A DNA stretch of 64,000 nucleotides from assembly GCA_023548195.1 (NCBI GenBank), contig JAJHZJ010000009.1:2089501-2153500 (forward strand). Reading direction: 5' to 3'. This DNA comes from Bettongia penicillata ogilbyi (lineage: Eukaryota > Chordata > Mammalia > Diprotodontia > Potoroidae). The notes below the pieces were generated by a model. That model saw only the letters and a list, made by a program, of their open reading frames with translations, ran no database searches and was not told the DNA's origin. Position numbers and translations under genes: made by a program. Of the stretch, positions 33,915 to 44,219 are shown piece after piece; the first letter of the stretch is position 1, and each line of letters starts with the position of its first letter.

Positions 33915-34748
33915 TTTCCCAGCCAGTTACTTGACTTCTGAGATTCCTTTCCACCTCCACCTGGATCCGCCCAGCTAGTGCTTGGCCTCTGAGATGCAAA
34001 TGCGCTTTTCGCAGCAAGCTTTAGTTCTGGCGCAGGGGTGGGGGCAGGGCCGCCTCCCAAACTCGGTTCCCTCAGGGGCTTTCTGCAGAGACTTTCAGGA
34101 ACGGAGCGGTTGGGGGCGGGGTGAGGGACCCGCCTCCTATGCTCAGCTCCCTCAGGGGTTTTATTCAGAGGCCTTCAGTAATGGAGCGGGGTGGGGGCAG
34201 GGCCGTCTCCCAGGCTCAGCTCCCTCAGGTTGGAAAGACCTTCAGTATTGAAGATCCTACCTGCTGCTGGGGGATTCCTGAGTCCTGGGCCGCTGTGCCT
34301 CAGGCGCCGCCCACACCTCTGCCTCCGCCACTTCCTGCCCCTGTCTCTGCCACCGCTGCTTCCTCCCGAGGGGGCCCGAGTCACGGAGATGCTCCGCTCC
34401 CCTCCCCTAGCCCAGCCCTCCTTCTCACTGACCTGTAGCTTCTGTGGGCGGAGGGACTTTCCCGGCTGCCGGAGCTTCCCCCGGAGCTTCCCTCTCTGAA
34501 GCCTGCTCGGGTCAGCTTCTCTGGGGCCATGGCCAGGGGTGGGGGTGGGGTCCGCTTTCTGGGGCGCGATGGACCCCAGGGACGGCTCTCCAGGGCTCAG
34601 TGGAACGGAAATCTCTTCCCCTATGTTTATGCACCCCCTGCAGTGATTCAGAATTTATGGGGATCTACTTTTACCTCAATTCCATGGGTTGTGGGCTCGG
34701 AGCTCGTAAATGTGCGTCCTTCTACTCCGCCATCTTGGCTCTGCCCCC
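33915..34748 (-). promoter_or_regulatory. HAL1 5' UTR/promoter, GC-rich with ~80-bp imperfect repeats
   Basis: GC- and CpG-rich, unlike anything else in the window. Two ~59-bp blocks starting at 34,051 (cgcctcccaa) and 34,131 (cgcctcctat) are about 80% identical with an 80-bp period. A third, diverged unit starts near 34,204. All share 'ccctcagg' and 'ttcag' spacing. Plus-strand open frames across it are by-products of its composition. Confidence 0.75.
34727..34738 (-). promoter_or_regulatory. YY1 site at the HAL1 5' end
   Basis: 'ccgccatcttgg' on the plus strand reads CCAAGATGGCGG in element orientation, about 11-22 bases from its 5' end. Human L1 carries a YY1 site in the same place, where it sets the transcription start. 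Confidence 0.75.
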
Positions 34749-34749
34749 C

Positions 34750-35600
34750 CTAATTTTCAATCTCTCTGTATTCACTGGTTCCCTCTCTGCTACCTACAAA
34801 TTTGTAGCCCCTCAAACTATCAACTTATATATTTTTCCTGGGGTTCTCAGCCAAACTCCTAGACAAAACTATCAACAATCATTCCACTTTCTCACTTGTT
34901 ACTCATTTCTCAGCACTTTATGATCTAGTTTATGTGATCAGAAACTGCTTTTTCCTCAGGCAGTTAGGTAGACAAGTAAATACAGCACCAAGCTTGGAGT
35001 CGGGAAAGCCTGAGTTCAAATAAAACTTCAGACACTTCCTCCTATGTGATCCTGGGCACTTAAGTAACAACCTCTGCCTCAGTTTCCTGAACTATAAAAA
35101 GGAGATAATAACAGTGCCTACCTCCCAAGGTTGTTGTGAAGATGAAGTGAGTTAATATTTGTAAAGTACTTAGCACAGTGCCTGGCATATAATAGGCATA
35201 TATAGTTGTTTATTCCCTTTTCTCTCTGTCACTGAAGTCATGGACGATGTCTTTATTGCTAAAGTCAAGCCTTGTTTTCCTTGACCTCTGTGGTGTTTGG
35301 CACTTGACCATCCTTTCCTTTTAGATATTGTCTCCTCCCTGAATTTTTTTGATATTACTCTTCCTACCAGCCTTAAAGATTTCTCTTAGTCTGCATGGTT
35401 ATCATCCATGTCCACCCCTACATGTGGGTGTATTCCAGAGCTCTGTCTTAGGCCCTCTTCCTCTCTTCTCTCTCTATACTCCCTTAGCATTTTCATCAGC
35501 CTATGTGGGCTCTCCCTGACTCTTTCCTCCTCCCTCTACCATTTATCTGGGGCCCTATTAGTATTTTCAGTGCCTTAAATTATTTACCATTAATAGATTA
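34750..35600 (+). mobile_element. L2 LINE, part right of the HAL1 pair
   Basis: L2 coding text resumes at 34,751 ('ttcactggttccctctctgc'), is split by a SINE at 34,966-35,212 and continues to about 35,590 ('cagagctctgtcttaggccc'). Confidence 0.75.
34966..35212 (+). mobile_element. MIR-type SINE, full length, inside L2
   Basis: Head 'aggcagttaggtagacaagt', 'ctcagtttcctgaactataa', then 'ccaaggttgttgtgaagatg' and 'gtgcctggcatataataggc'. The best full-length guide for the many partial copies. Confidence 0.85.
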
Positions 35601-35927
35601 TTAAGCACTGGTTTCCTAATGGACTATTATTGACCTGGAAAATGGCAAATTGTTGACTGCGGTTTAGTTGCACTGTGAAAGAAAACTTTGCTTGGCATAG
35701 GAAGTCATCAATGATTACATCCTCTCAAAAAACCAATGAGCATGTCCACAGAGGGTGACACTTCCTGTTCTATGGCTTTCCAAATTCCTTTCTTATCCTT
35801 CAGCAGGGCAGGTGGCTACCCACCTGGAGTGATTTAAAAGTTTTCAGTCCCTCCCAGCCCCCTCAAAATATTTCATTTATTGTCATTATGCCTAGAATTT
35901 TACCACTAGAGATTCATTCATGGGATC
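35601..35927. other. No recognisable feature
   Basis: Unique-looking; nothing identified. Confidence 0.4.
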
Positions 35928-36300
35928 CTAGATTTAGAGCAAGTAGGAACCTTAAAGGTCATTTAGTCTAATCTTGATTTTAGATAAAGAGGAGGAAACT
36001 GAAGTCTAGAGAGGTGAAATGACTTCCTTAGTAAATGACTATGGCAGGAAGGGGCAGAAGCCGGAATTCAGACCCAGCTCCCTGAATCCAAAGTCAGAAA
36101 TTTTTCCCCTGCCCCATGCTTACAATACTCCAATTAGACTACTCCAGTTAGAACAGGGTTACTCCTCACTAAAGGTGCCCAAATCCAAGACTTGGATAAT
36201 CATTTCTTGGGGCCATTACAAAGAACCCTAACTCAGATATGGATTGAATCAGAAGGTTTCTGAGGTCCCTTCTAACTCAGATATCTCAGTGATTCTCTGA
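35928..36300. mobile_element. MIR-type SINE copies
   Basis: Minus-strand copy at 35,928-36,115 ('gaggaggaaactgaagtcta') and a plus-strand tail at about 36,240-36,300 ('ggtttctgaggtcccttcta'). Confidence 0.7.
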
Positions 36301-36489
36301 AAGCTTTTTGGCCACCAAGAGATTCTAATTAAAAAGAAAATTCCTCTGGTGTCATGCAACTTAAACTCTTATCAGTTAGCATGTTAGAGGATGTGGTTCA
36401 AATGGTTCAAGTTCAAATGAAACACACGAGGGCCTCTTAGAGGAGGGCATTTCTTAAAGGAGGAAAAGGGCATGGAAATAAATGGTAGG

Positions 36490-36665
36490 CATGTGGTATC
36501 TAAGCTGGAAAGGATCTTAAAAGTTAACCATTTTACAAATGAAGAAATTGAGGTCCAGAGTAGTGAAATGAATTTGTCCAAGGTCATACAAGTAATAAGT
36601 GGACATTCCAGGATTTGAACTCAAGCTCTTTGTTTTGAGATTAAAGCTTCTTTCTACTGCACCAA
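36490..36665 (-). mobile_element. MIR-type SINE
   Basis: 'cattttacaaatgaagaaat', 'ggatttgaactcaagctctt'. Confidence 0.8.
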
Positions 36666-36714
36666 GAGGTAAGAATGCGCCAAATACAAACTTCCCTGAG
36701 AGTGATATAATTGA

Positions 36715-37020
36715 GAGGCTGCCTGGCCTAGGATAGATTCTACTAGTTCCTGGAGTCAAGAAGACACGTATTCCCGAGTTCAAATCTGACTTTAGATACT
36801 TCCTAACTGTAATTTTACCTGTGTTAACAACTCATCTTCCTGAGTCCAAATCCAGCATCAGATGCTTACAACCTGTGTGTCCCTGGGAAAATCACTTCAT
36901 CCTATTTGCCTCAGTTTCCTCATCTGTAAAATGAGCTGGAGAAGAAAATGGCAAACCACTCCAGTATCTTTACCAAGAAAACTCCAAACAGGAAGAGTCA
37001 GACACAACTGAAAAATGACA
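36715..37020 (+). mobile_element. RTE-tailed SINE pair; right part is one arm of an inverted duplication
   Basis: 36,715-36,810 is a SINE head. From 36,811 a second SINE body starts with the non-family text 'attttacctgtgttaaca' and runs to the tail 'gaagagtcagacacaactga'. The same non-family text recurs inverted at 37,370-37,588. Confidence 0.8.
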
Positions 37021-37369
37021 TAAAAGTATCACAGGTGCCAGGCACTGTGCCTGTGACTTTTCCCAACAGATCAGCTAAGTGGCATGTCCGTCCCTCCTCT
37101 TCTCCCACACCTTTTTGTTACTCTGCTCACCTCCTCTTCACAGCTCATCTAGGGGCCCTTAGTTTCATGCTATCACTAGATTCAGACATTCTAGAGGAAA
37201 AATCAGCAATTAAACCAACTCACATGCAAGAGTGAATAAAGCTGACATTCAAGACTGCCGTGGTAATGGAACTCAGTCAGTCAATAAACATTCACTAAGT
37301 GACTAGGGTCCTACAATTATCCTTAACGTGTGTTTCTTGACTTCGTTCTTAGCCCTAGGGGAAAATGTC
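37021..37369. other. Spacer between inverted SINEs
   Basis: A weak L2 3' scrap at about 37,270-37,315 ('cagtcaataaacattcacta'). Otherwise nothing recognised. Confidence 0.4.
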
Positions 37370-37588
37370 TTTTTGTCGTTTTTCAATCACATCCCACTCT
37401 TTGTGACCCCATTTGGGATTTTCTTGGCAAAGATACTAGAGTGGTTCGCCATTTCTTTCTCAGCTCATTTTACAGATGAGGAAACTGAACTAACCAGGGT
37501 GAAGTGACTTGCCCAGGGTCACACGGGTTGTAAGCATCTGATGCTGGATTTTAACTCAGGAAGATGAGTTGTTAACACAGGTAAAATA
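37370..37588 (-). mobile_element. RTE-tailed SINE, opposite arm of the inverted duplication
   Basis: Reverse complement of 36,812-37,010. It shares the unusual 'cagcatcagatgcttacaac' and the flanking 'tgttaacacaggtaaaat', with about 94% identity over the first ~87 bases. Confidence 0.85.
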
Positions 37589-37861
37589 ATGTAGAGAGAG
37601 AGCTGGGGCACAGGTAAGGGACAAACTCCAATGAATAGGGGCTACATCTGGGGATCCTGTCTCAACTGTCTGTCCTTAGTTACCTCCCTCCTTTTGTGCC
37701 TTGAAATACAGTTTACATCCCAAAGTAAACATGGCTGTATGCCTGTCTCTAGTCTGGAGGAGGAAGATGTTGGGAAACCATGTCATGCACAAAATGGGCC
37801 TTTTTCATAGGTAGAGTAGACAGCTGTCCAGCGATATGATCTGAGGGACATCTCTGGGAAA

Positions 37862-38050
37862 ATGGAAAGAAAACTGGATCTGGAGTCAGAAGATTTGGTT
37901 CAAATCTTACTGGTGATGTGTAGCACCTGTATTACCTTGAGAATGTCACATAATTTACTCGGACCTCCGTTTTCCTCAGCTATAAATAAGGGGATTGGTT
38001 TAGATTGCCTAGGGAGGGCTTCCAGCTTCAGGGCTATGGTCCTTTGATGA
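37862..38050 (+). mobile_element. MIR-type SINE
   Basis: 'actggatctggagtcagaag' and degraded core 'tcctcagctataaataaggg'. The 61-codon frame over it is chance. Confidence 0.75.
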
Positions 38051-38870
38051 AAAATCTCTCCCCAGACCATGAATCTTAGGCTCCGAAATTCAGGCCATGT
38101 TTAAAAAAAGAGAGGAAAAAAATAAACTCTTTGGTACTGGAATGGGGGAGGGTTATCTTAAGTCTATTGACACTTTCTCATCAATTACTTTTCCAGATTA
38201 GTTTTTGAGCAATCAGGATTTGAATAGATGGGACATAAATAAATATTTTAATTGGAGAAAGGATTTGGGAAAGAACCTGGAATCACTGGAAGGGCAGGCA
38301 GGGGGGCAACCTGAGAGTACAGAATGTTCAGTATCAGGATAATGTCAAGCAGCAGAGTAAGGCAAGGTCATGGCTAGCTCACTGCTGGCATAAAAGAATG
38401 CTACCTTGGATAGAGAATTCATGTGCAATAAATTGGCTGTTGTTTTTCTTTGTAGCATTTGCTCCATGACTTTTTGCTGATGTGGTCTAACTTTAGACTA
38501 CACTTACACAATGCTCATCCTATTTCCTATAGAGCCCACTGGATTAGTTAGTCTGTGAACCCATTACTGGCTTCTAACTGCCTTGAATCACTGGGTTCCA
38601 CCAGTTCCTGCTAACAAAAGGAAGTATGAGGCTTCTCTTTCTTCTCCTTTCGCTGTTCCCAAAGAACCAAGGGAGGAGTCTACAATTGGAATAGGGGTAG
38701 GAATTGGATCCATGGTTTCATTAGTATCGGTAATTCCCCAGGAAGAAGACTCCCTCTACCATTTCAGGATGATACCATCTCTGCAACTTATATTCTTAGA
38801 GGGTTGCCCTAGGAGCAACTAGGAGGTTACATGACTTGTTATAGGGTCATGCAAGGTAGAAAGTGTAGAG
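38051..38870. other. Unrecognised; MIR-like end
   Basis: 38,390-38,460 contains 'cataaaagaatg' and 'caataaattggc', which together could be an LTR-type TATA/poly(A) pair, but nothing else supports an LTR. 38,775-38,865 resembles a MIR-related SINE. Confidence 0.35.
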
Positions 38871-39048
38871 CAGGAGTGGGGAAACTGTGGTCCTCTAGGA
38901 CCTCAAGTGCAGCCCTTTGACTGAATCTAAGTTTTACCAAACAAATTCCCTTAACAAAAGGATTTGTTCTGTAAAACCTGGCCTCAGTCAAAAGGCTGTA
39001 CCCAAGGACCTCACATGTGACTTCAAGGACATAGGTGCTTCACCCCTG
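38871..39048. mobile_element. Palindromic hAT MITE with 8-bp target duplication
   Basis: Starts 'caggagtggggaaactg' and ends 'gtgcttcacccctg'. The two halves are imperfect complements through the centre near 38,957 ('ctttgactgaatctaagttt' against 'ctggcctcagtcaaaagg'). Flanks are gtgtagag (38,863-38,870) and gtgttgag (39,049-39,056), an 8-bp target duplication with one mismatch, as hAT elements make. Confidence 0.9.
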
Positions 39049-39059
39049 GTGTTGAGGTT

Positions 39060-39535
39060 TATACATTTCGAGGTTGATTATTTTTCTAACCTGTCCCTTC
39101 TCTTCCTTTTTTTAAAGGAAGTTTTTTTAATTGATATTTTCTATTTCTTACATCATTATAATTATTCAAGTATCCCTTTTCTTCTCCCTCCCAGAGGGCC
39201 ATCCCATGCATACACACACATGTATATATGTGTGTGTATATATATACATATAACATAAGATATAAAGCATTTTTAGAGAGAAAAAAGTCAACATACCTTA
39301 CTGATAAATTTAAAAAGTTAAAAAAATTGAAAAATGTAACAACTGTAGACTTCCCCTTCCCACCTACAAAGGGGTAGATTGAAGGTGTCTCCTCAAATCT
39401 CTTCATTCAAGTCCTGTTTGATCTTTATAATTTTGTTACATTTGCTTTTGATTGTGTGGTGTATCACTCCTTGTATTTGCATTTTGTGGTAGTTTCTGTG
39501 TATATTGTTCTCTTGTTCTGCTTATTTCACTTTGG
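39060..39535 (-). mobile_element. L1 LINE 3' UTR
   Basis: Reversed 3' UTR including a TA/TG run (39,210-39,255). Ends 'tgttctcttgttctgcttat', matching the L1 copy at 9,225-9,250. Confidence 0.65.
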
Positions 39536-40690
39536 GGGGGTTGGGAATGGGGTTGACTCTCTTCTGGGAATCAAAGGGAGGAATTGAGGAAATTATGGGA
39601 ATTAAGTGAACTTGTTAAATAGACTCTATAGGTAAACTAAGTCAGGCTACAGATCAAGCTACAATGGACTGATAACTCAGCAAACATAACACCATGAAAA
39701 CAGTTCAATTACCATCATCAATATTAAATAACATCTAGTCTCTGTGTAACCTACTCCCTATGTCCTTTTAATCATCACATTTTGATTTGAGTTTCATTTG
39801 TCCCATATAGTCCTGGAAATATCCTCTCTTGAACATTCTGGAATGGGCCTCATTCTCAGAACTGCTCTGAAGGGTTCTGCTTTTCTGCTTCCTAATCACT
39901 TGCAGAGATTAATAGGTAATTCTGCCAAAATCTTCTAGTAACAAGACTCAATACAGTTTTAGGATAGCTTCCTCAATTTGGTTTTCCAAACCTGATACTT
40001 TCAGTGTTTGTGTGATCCTTGATGCTTCTTTCTTAACCTAAACCCTGTCTGTACCTGATAAAAGGATCTGAAAAAAAAGGAAAAAAAACCCCTGCAAGAT
40101 ATTTTATCTCTGTCATTTCAGCCCTGACCACACTGGGATTCCATAAAGTCAGATACTTAAAGAAAGGAAAACTCTATTCTAGTTTGTTGGAATTTGTGGC
40201 ATTATAAATGAATTAGACATTCCAATTATAGTAACTGCTAAAAGCATCTTGGTAAGTTTTGGAGGTTTGGAGATTAAGTAGATTGGAGATCAATCATTAA
40301 GGAGTTTTGGGATAAATCATTTTAAGGTTTCAGGGGGAGAACTCCTGGGACTTTGGATAATTGCAGGAGCACTTAATGAGTTCTAGTTAATTAACCGACA
40401 TTTTGTATTGATATATTTTGTTTTGGTATGACAAACACTTCCCAACAAATATCCAAACAACCTGCACTCCATCCCCAACACACACGCACACACACACACA
40501 CACACTCTATTTCCTGGAAACAGTTACACAGGACTGTTGAGACCCTCTCATACCAGTGATTACAACTGATAGCACATGTCACATGCCTTTCTTTCAGATG
40601 TTAACAGAAAGGAAAGGTCTGTGCTTTAACCTTGATGTTACATTACCATTACTGGCTGTTTTACTTGACCTAAATTTTCTTGCTTTTTGA
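39536..40690. other. Unrecognised 1.15 kb with (CA)n
   Basis: G8 run at 39,533-39,540 and a CA repeat at about 40,480-40,506. No family or coding signal was recognised. It lies between two L1 fragments. Confidence 0.45.
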
Positions 40691-41245
40691 TGCCATCGTT
40701 ATTGACATTGCTGCACTTGTCTGTGTTTGGCTCTGCTTTCTCCACTCTGCATCCCTTCATACGAATTTTGACACGTTTCTGTGAGTCCTTCATATTCATC
40801 ATTTTGTAAAATGTAATAACATTATAACAGATTCCTCAACTACAGTTTGTTCGGTCATTCTCTGATTTCTGGGCAAAATTCTGTTTCCAGATTTTTGTTA
40901 CCACAAATAATGGTAGTATAAATATTTCTGAATATATGCGTCTTTTCTTGATGTCATTAACTTTCTTGATACATAAACCTGTAATGGGATATCAGGGTGA
41001 AGGACTGTGAACAATTCAGTAAATGTGCTTGAATTGTCGGACCAAGAGGCAGTCTTATCAACACTGAATTATCCTGCCTAATTTACCATAACCCCATCAA
41101 TATCGAATTTTCTCATCATTCCCAGCATTACTCATTTGATGAATGTGACGTGAAGTCTTAGAATTGCTTTGATTTATTTTTCTTTGATTATTAGTGATTT
41201 TGAACAACTTTAAAGACAATTGCTCATTGTCATTTATAAGACTCT
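40691..41245 (-). pseudogene. L1 LINE ORF2 end and 3' UTR
   Basis: Follows the order of 9,235-9,760: 'ctctgcatcccttcatacga', 'tttctgggcaaaattctgtt', 'gattattagtgattttgaac'. Heavily decayed. Confidence 0.7.
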
Positions 41246-42890
41246 TATTTAATTCTGATCCTGAGCACCAGTTACAGTACAGTTTCTGTCTCTGTGGATT
41301 TGGTTACATCTTAGCTTTCTAAAAATCATTTTCTCTAATTCTCAATTAGAGATATGAGAGTCCAGGACTTGAACAGGTGTATCTTTCTACCAATATTGCC
41401 CTTCCACAGTTTTCTTCCTCTTAGATGCTAGTCAAGAAAGATAGATACTTTCCCATCCCTCTCTTCTTTTTTCCTTCCCTTCTCTTCCCTCCCCTCTTTT
41501 CACCTCCCTGCCTTTCTTTCCTGCTATCTACCCTGCTTCCAATTCTAATTCTAAGCAGAATATCTATTATCTTAAAAGAGTTCCAAACAATCTCACCAAT
41601 TTGGATTTTAGGAATTGTACCACAGACAATTGTTTTAAGGATTTTTTTAAATGCTACACAATCATATTACTACTCTTTGTTCCTAGGCTGCCCCTTGTGT
41701 GTTCTCTTTTTCCCTATGATGCATATTCACATTTTAAAAAAAAGGCGACTTTGATACATAGCTCAAGACCAAATGTGACCAGAGAGTGGACATAGTTCAC
41801 CTTAACAGTCTGTTTTGTAGGGATTAGCACTGAGACGGAGGACTCTTCGTGTTCCTGATCTACCGTAGGCTAGAGTACCTGTACTGTTTGGCTAGAACCC
41901 ATTCCTCATATGCCCTGCACAGAATCAACTCTATGAATTAACCCTAAATGTTAGCTTACCATTCCCTGACCTGTAAAATGACTCTTGGCTCCAAATTAAG
42001 AGGCTCTTCCTTTCTACACATACTCACTCAGCAGATACACAACCAATGACTCACAGTGTTTGCTCTCAATCAGCACTCATACAACAAAGACATTGACACA
42101 TGATCCCTCATTGACAAATGTGTTCAAGTGGAAATGGTTCTAGGCATCCATGGTCTGTCCTTCTTCACTCTCAGCTACTCTACCATCACCACTCAGAGAC
42201 CAGCCTGTTGCCATGTGATAACTAGCACTCCAGAACCATCTTGATCACTCTTTTATAGCCCTGAAGATAATCCCTGATAGCAAACAGCTGTGTACATGAC
42301 TTCTCCCTGAGTCATCCACATGCATATTTTCACTTAAGATTCCTTCCCTTAATTCTTTGTCCCATATCACCCTTCTTGGTGGGCGTTAGGTAGGGGAGGA
42401 GGGAGAGGTGGATTATGTATTCCAGTCCCTTAGGTCACATGGTCTCTCTTTCCATGATTCATATTCTCTTTTCTGGTGTATCTGCCTGAAATAAATTCTA
42501 CTAGCTAGATCTTCTTGACTGATTCAGTTCTCAGTGGTAAAATTATTACCTCCACCTATGCTTTACACAAGTCTCAGGACCTGTGGTCAAGGTCATCAGA
42601 GATGTCTACACTGTGCCCAGCATGGCTTCTTCTTCCTGACTAAATTCATCAGTCATTCTGAATTTAGACTCCCTGTTTGATTCTGCCATGGTTCGTAGTT
42701 GTTGAGAAGGAAACACTGTGCAAATGGAGCTGGCAGAGACAAAGTAGGGAATGAGACATTTTAGACTTCTAAGTTATAGGTTTCAATCACTTCATATTCA
42801 TGTTTCATATTGATGAGTCATTGTTTCAAGTTTTGCCTCTTTCTCCCCGGGTACAACACATCTTTAGTTACCAAAAAAAAAAAAAAAATA
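41246..42890. other. Unrecognised; weak LTR-like segment
   Basis: Contains a pyrimidine-rich run at 41,455-41,530 and an A16 run at 42,872-42,887. About 42,485-42,560 has 'cctgaaataaattctact' followed by a T/C-rich stretch, which could be an LTR poly(A) region. No partner LTR, primer site or gag/pol text is seen. Confidence 0.35.
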
Positions 42891-43600
42891 CAGATAATAC
42901 TGGAATATCAGCATATTTTCATTCCACTAGTATTGGAAAGCAGATCAATTGATATCTGGGAGTGGAGTGGCCGCAGCTTTTGGCAATAGATCTCATGAAT
43001 GTTCCAGACTCTCTCCCATGCCACAACTGCCTATATCCAGCACGTGAAATCTAGAAGATTCAGGGTTTCCACACTGCTGTTTGAAGTCTGGCCAAATCAT
43101 ATTGCTCTTGCAGATTACTGGTTTTGAAGCAGGGAGAGATAGAGAATTAACTGAAACCTCAGCATGGCAGAGTGGAGTAACTATGGCTATGTACTCAGGT
43201 GGTTTTCCTTGTTTGTCTGAGTGTTCTATTGAATTGTGTTGTGTCCCTGGGGAGGTCTTATGTGCCAGAGTATGCCATCAAGCTGCCTGAAGTCTTGGAG
43301 TCAGAGAATAAAATAGGAACATGACAGTGATGAATTTGTCTTACCAAGTTCACGGTAGTTATGTTTTTAAAAGCACTTTCTGGGCCAGTCTCTCTCCCTT
43401 GGGGAAAGTTGAAGTTGGAAGTTTTGGTGCTCTGATAGCAGACGCAGTCTAACCCAGTATGCCCAGGGAACTGATGACTGGATGAATGAATTACAGGAGC
43501 ACTGGAGAAGAACACTGTTGAGTCCACATTTTTCCTGAGACCAATCTTGATTTGAGGCTATAAGAAGCCATCTATAGATGTTCTCTCTGTCTCTTATCAG
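42891..43600. other. No recognisable feature
   Basis: Unique-looking sequence; the 69- and 89-codon frames here have no recognisable domain. Confidence 0.4.
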
Positions 43601-43604
43601 TCAG

Positions 43605-43985
43605 GGAACTAGAATTTATTAAGTGCCTACTATGTGTTGGGCACTGTTCTCAGCCCTGGGAACGTTTTTCAGTCATGTCTGAGTCTTTATAATCCCATTT
43701 TGGGGGTTTTCTTGGTAAAGATGCTGGAGTGGTTTGCCATTTCCTTCTCCAGCTCATTTGACAGATGAGGAAGCAAACAGGGTTAAGTGACTTGTCGAAG
43801 GTCACCCAGCTAGTAAGCAATTGAGGTCTGATTTGAACTCAGGAAGATTAAGCTTCCTGATTGCAGGCCTGGCACTCTATCCACTGTGCCACCTGGTTGC
43901 CCTATGGGAATAGAAAGGCAAAATCAATACCTGCTGCCCAGGAGTTCATAGACTAACGAGAGAGGCATGTAAATAATTACATGCA
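43605..43985 (-). mobile_element. L2 LINE 3' end split by a SINE
   Basis: 'agaatttattaagtgcctac' and 'gttgggcactgttctcagcc' end at about 43,662. L2 resumes at 43,902 ('aatacctgctgcccaggagt'). Confidence 0.75.
43663..43901 (-). mobile_element. RTE-tailed SINE inserted in L2
   Basis: 'tttttcagtcatgtctgagt', 'gatgctggagtggtttgcca', head 'ccactgtgccacctggttgc'. Full length. Confidence 0.92.
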
Positions 43986-43996
43986 AACAAGATATA

Positions 43997-44170
43997 TCTC
44001 TTTTAGTCTCTGTCTGTCTGTCTGTCTCTGTCATTTTCTGTTTCTGTCTCTGTTTCTATCTCTCTGCCTCTCTGTCTCTAATTTTCTGTTTCGGCTTTTG
44101 TCTCTCTGTCTTTCTATAGCTGTTTTTATTCCTGTCTCTGTCTCTGTCTTGTTATCTCTGTCTCTCTTCA
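43997..44170. repeat. (TCTG)n-type pyrimidine repeat
   Basis: Degenerate tetranucleotide run of TCTG, TCTC and TTTC units, probably seeded at the end of the L2. Confidence 0.85.
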
Positions 44171-44219
44171 GTTCAGATCTATGTATTTAAGGTCTATAGC
44201 TTATAATCGTAAAAAATTT

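Larger units (their letters stand above)
31752..34748 (-). mobile_element. Younger HAL1 (half-L1) retrotransposon, full length
   Basis: About 3.0 kb on the minus strand: 5' UTR (33,915-34,748), intact ORF1 (32,808-33,914), then 3' UTR to a reversed A-rich tail at 31,752-31,790. No ORF2 or reverse-transcriptase motif follows ORF1. The 3' UTR includes a T16 run at about 32,423-32,438 and a TG run at 32,615-32,672. It is flanked on both sides by the target word 'cctaattttc'. HAL1 elements are known non-autonomous L1 relatives moved by L1 ORF2 protein; that source is inferred here. Confidence 0.92.

Noticed and set aside
31752..34748. Complete, autonomous L1
   Set aside because: ORF1 is followed directly by the 3' UTR; no endonuclease or reverse-transcriptase motifs on the minus strand.
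34121..34923. Plus-strand frames up to 159 codons
   Set aside because: They run antisense through the GC-rich HAL1 5' UTR and into L2; no family resemblance.
38583..38822. 79-codon frame with a hydrophobic GIGVGIG stretch, first thought retroviral-envelope-like
   Set aside because: No furin-type site, heptads or neighbouring retroviral genes; the end overlaps a MIR-like SINE.
39516..40746. One L1 split by a 1.15-kb insertion with a 16-bp target duplication
   Set aside because: L1-like text appears to extend left of the supposed right duplication, so two overlapping L1 fragments are as likely.
42485..42560. Possible endogenous-retrovirus LTR poly(A) region
   Set aside because: Only an AATAAA word and a pyrimidine-rich follow-up; no target duplication, TG...CA ends or partner LTR seen.
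43990..44175. CRISPR-like or satellite array
   Set aside because: A degenerate TCTG microsatellite with no spacer/repeat alternation.
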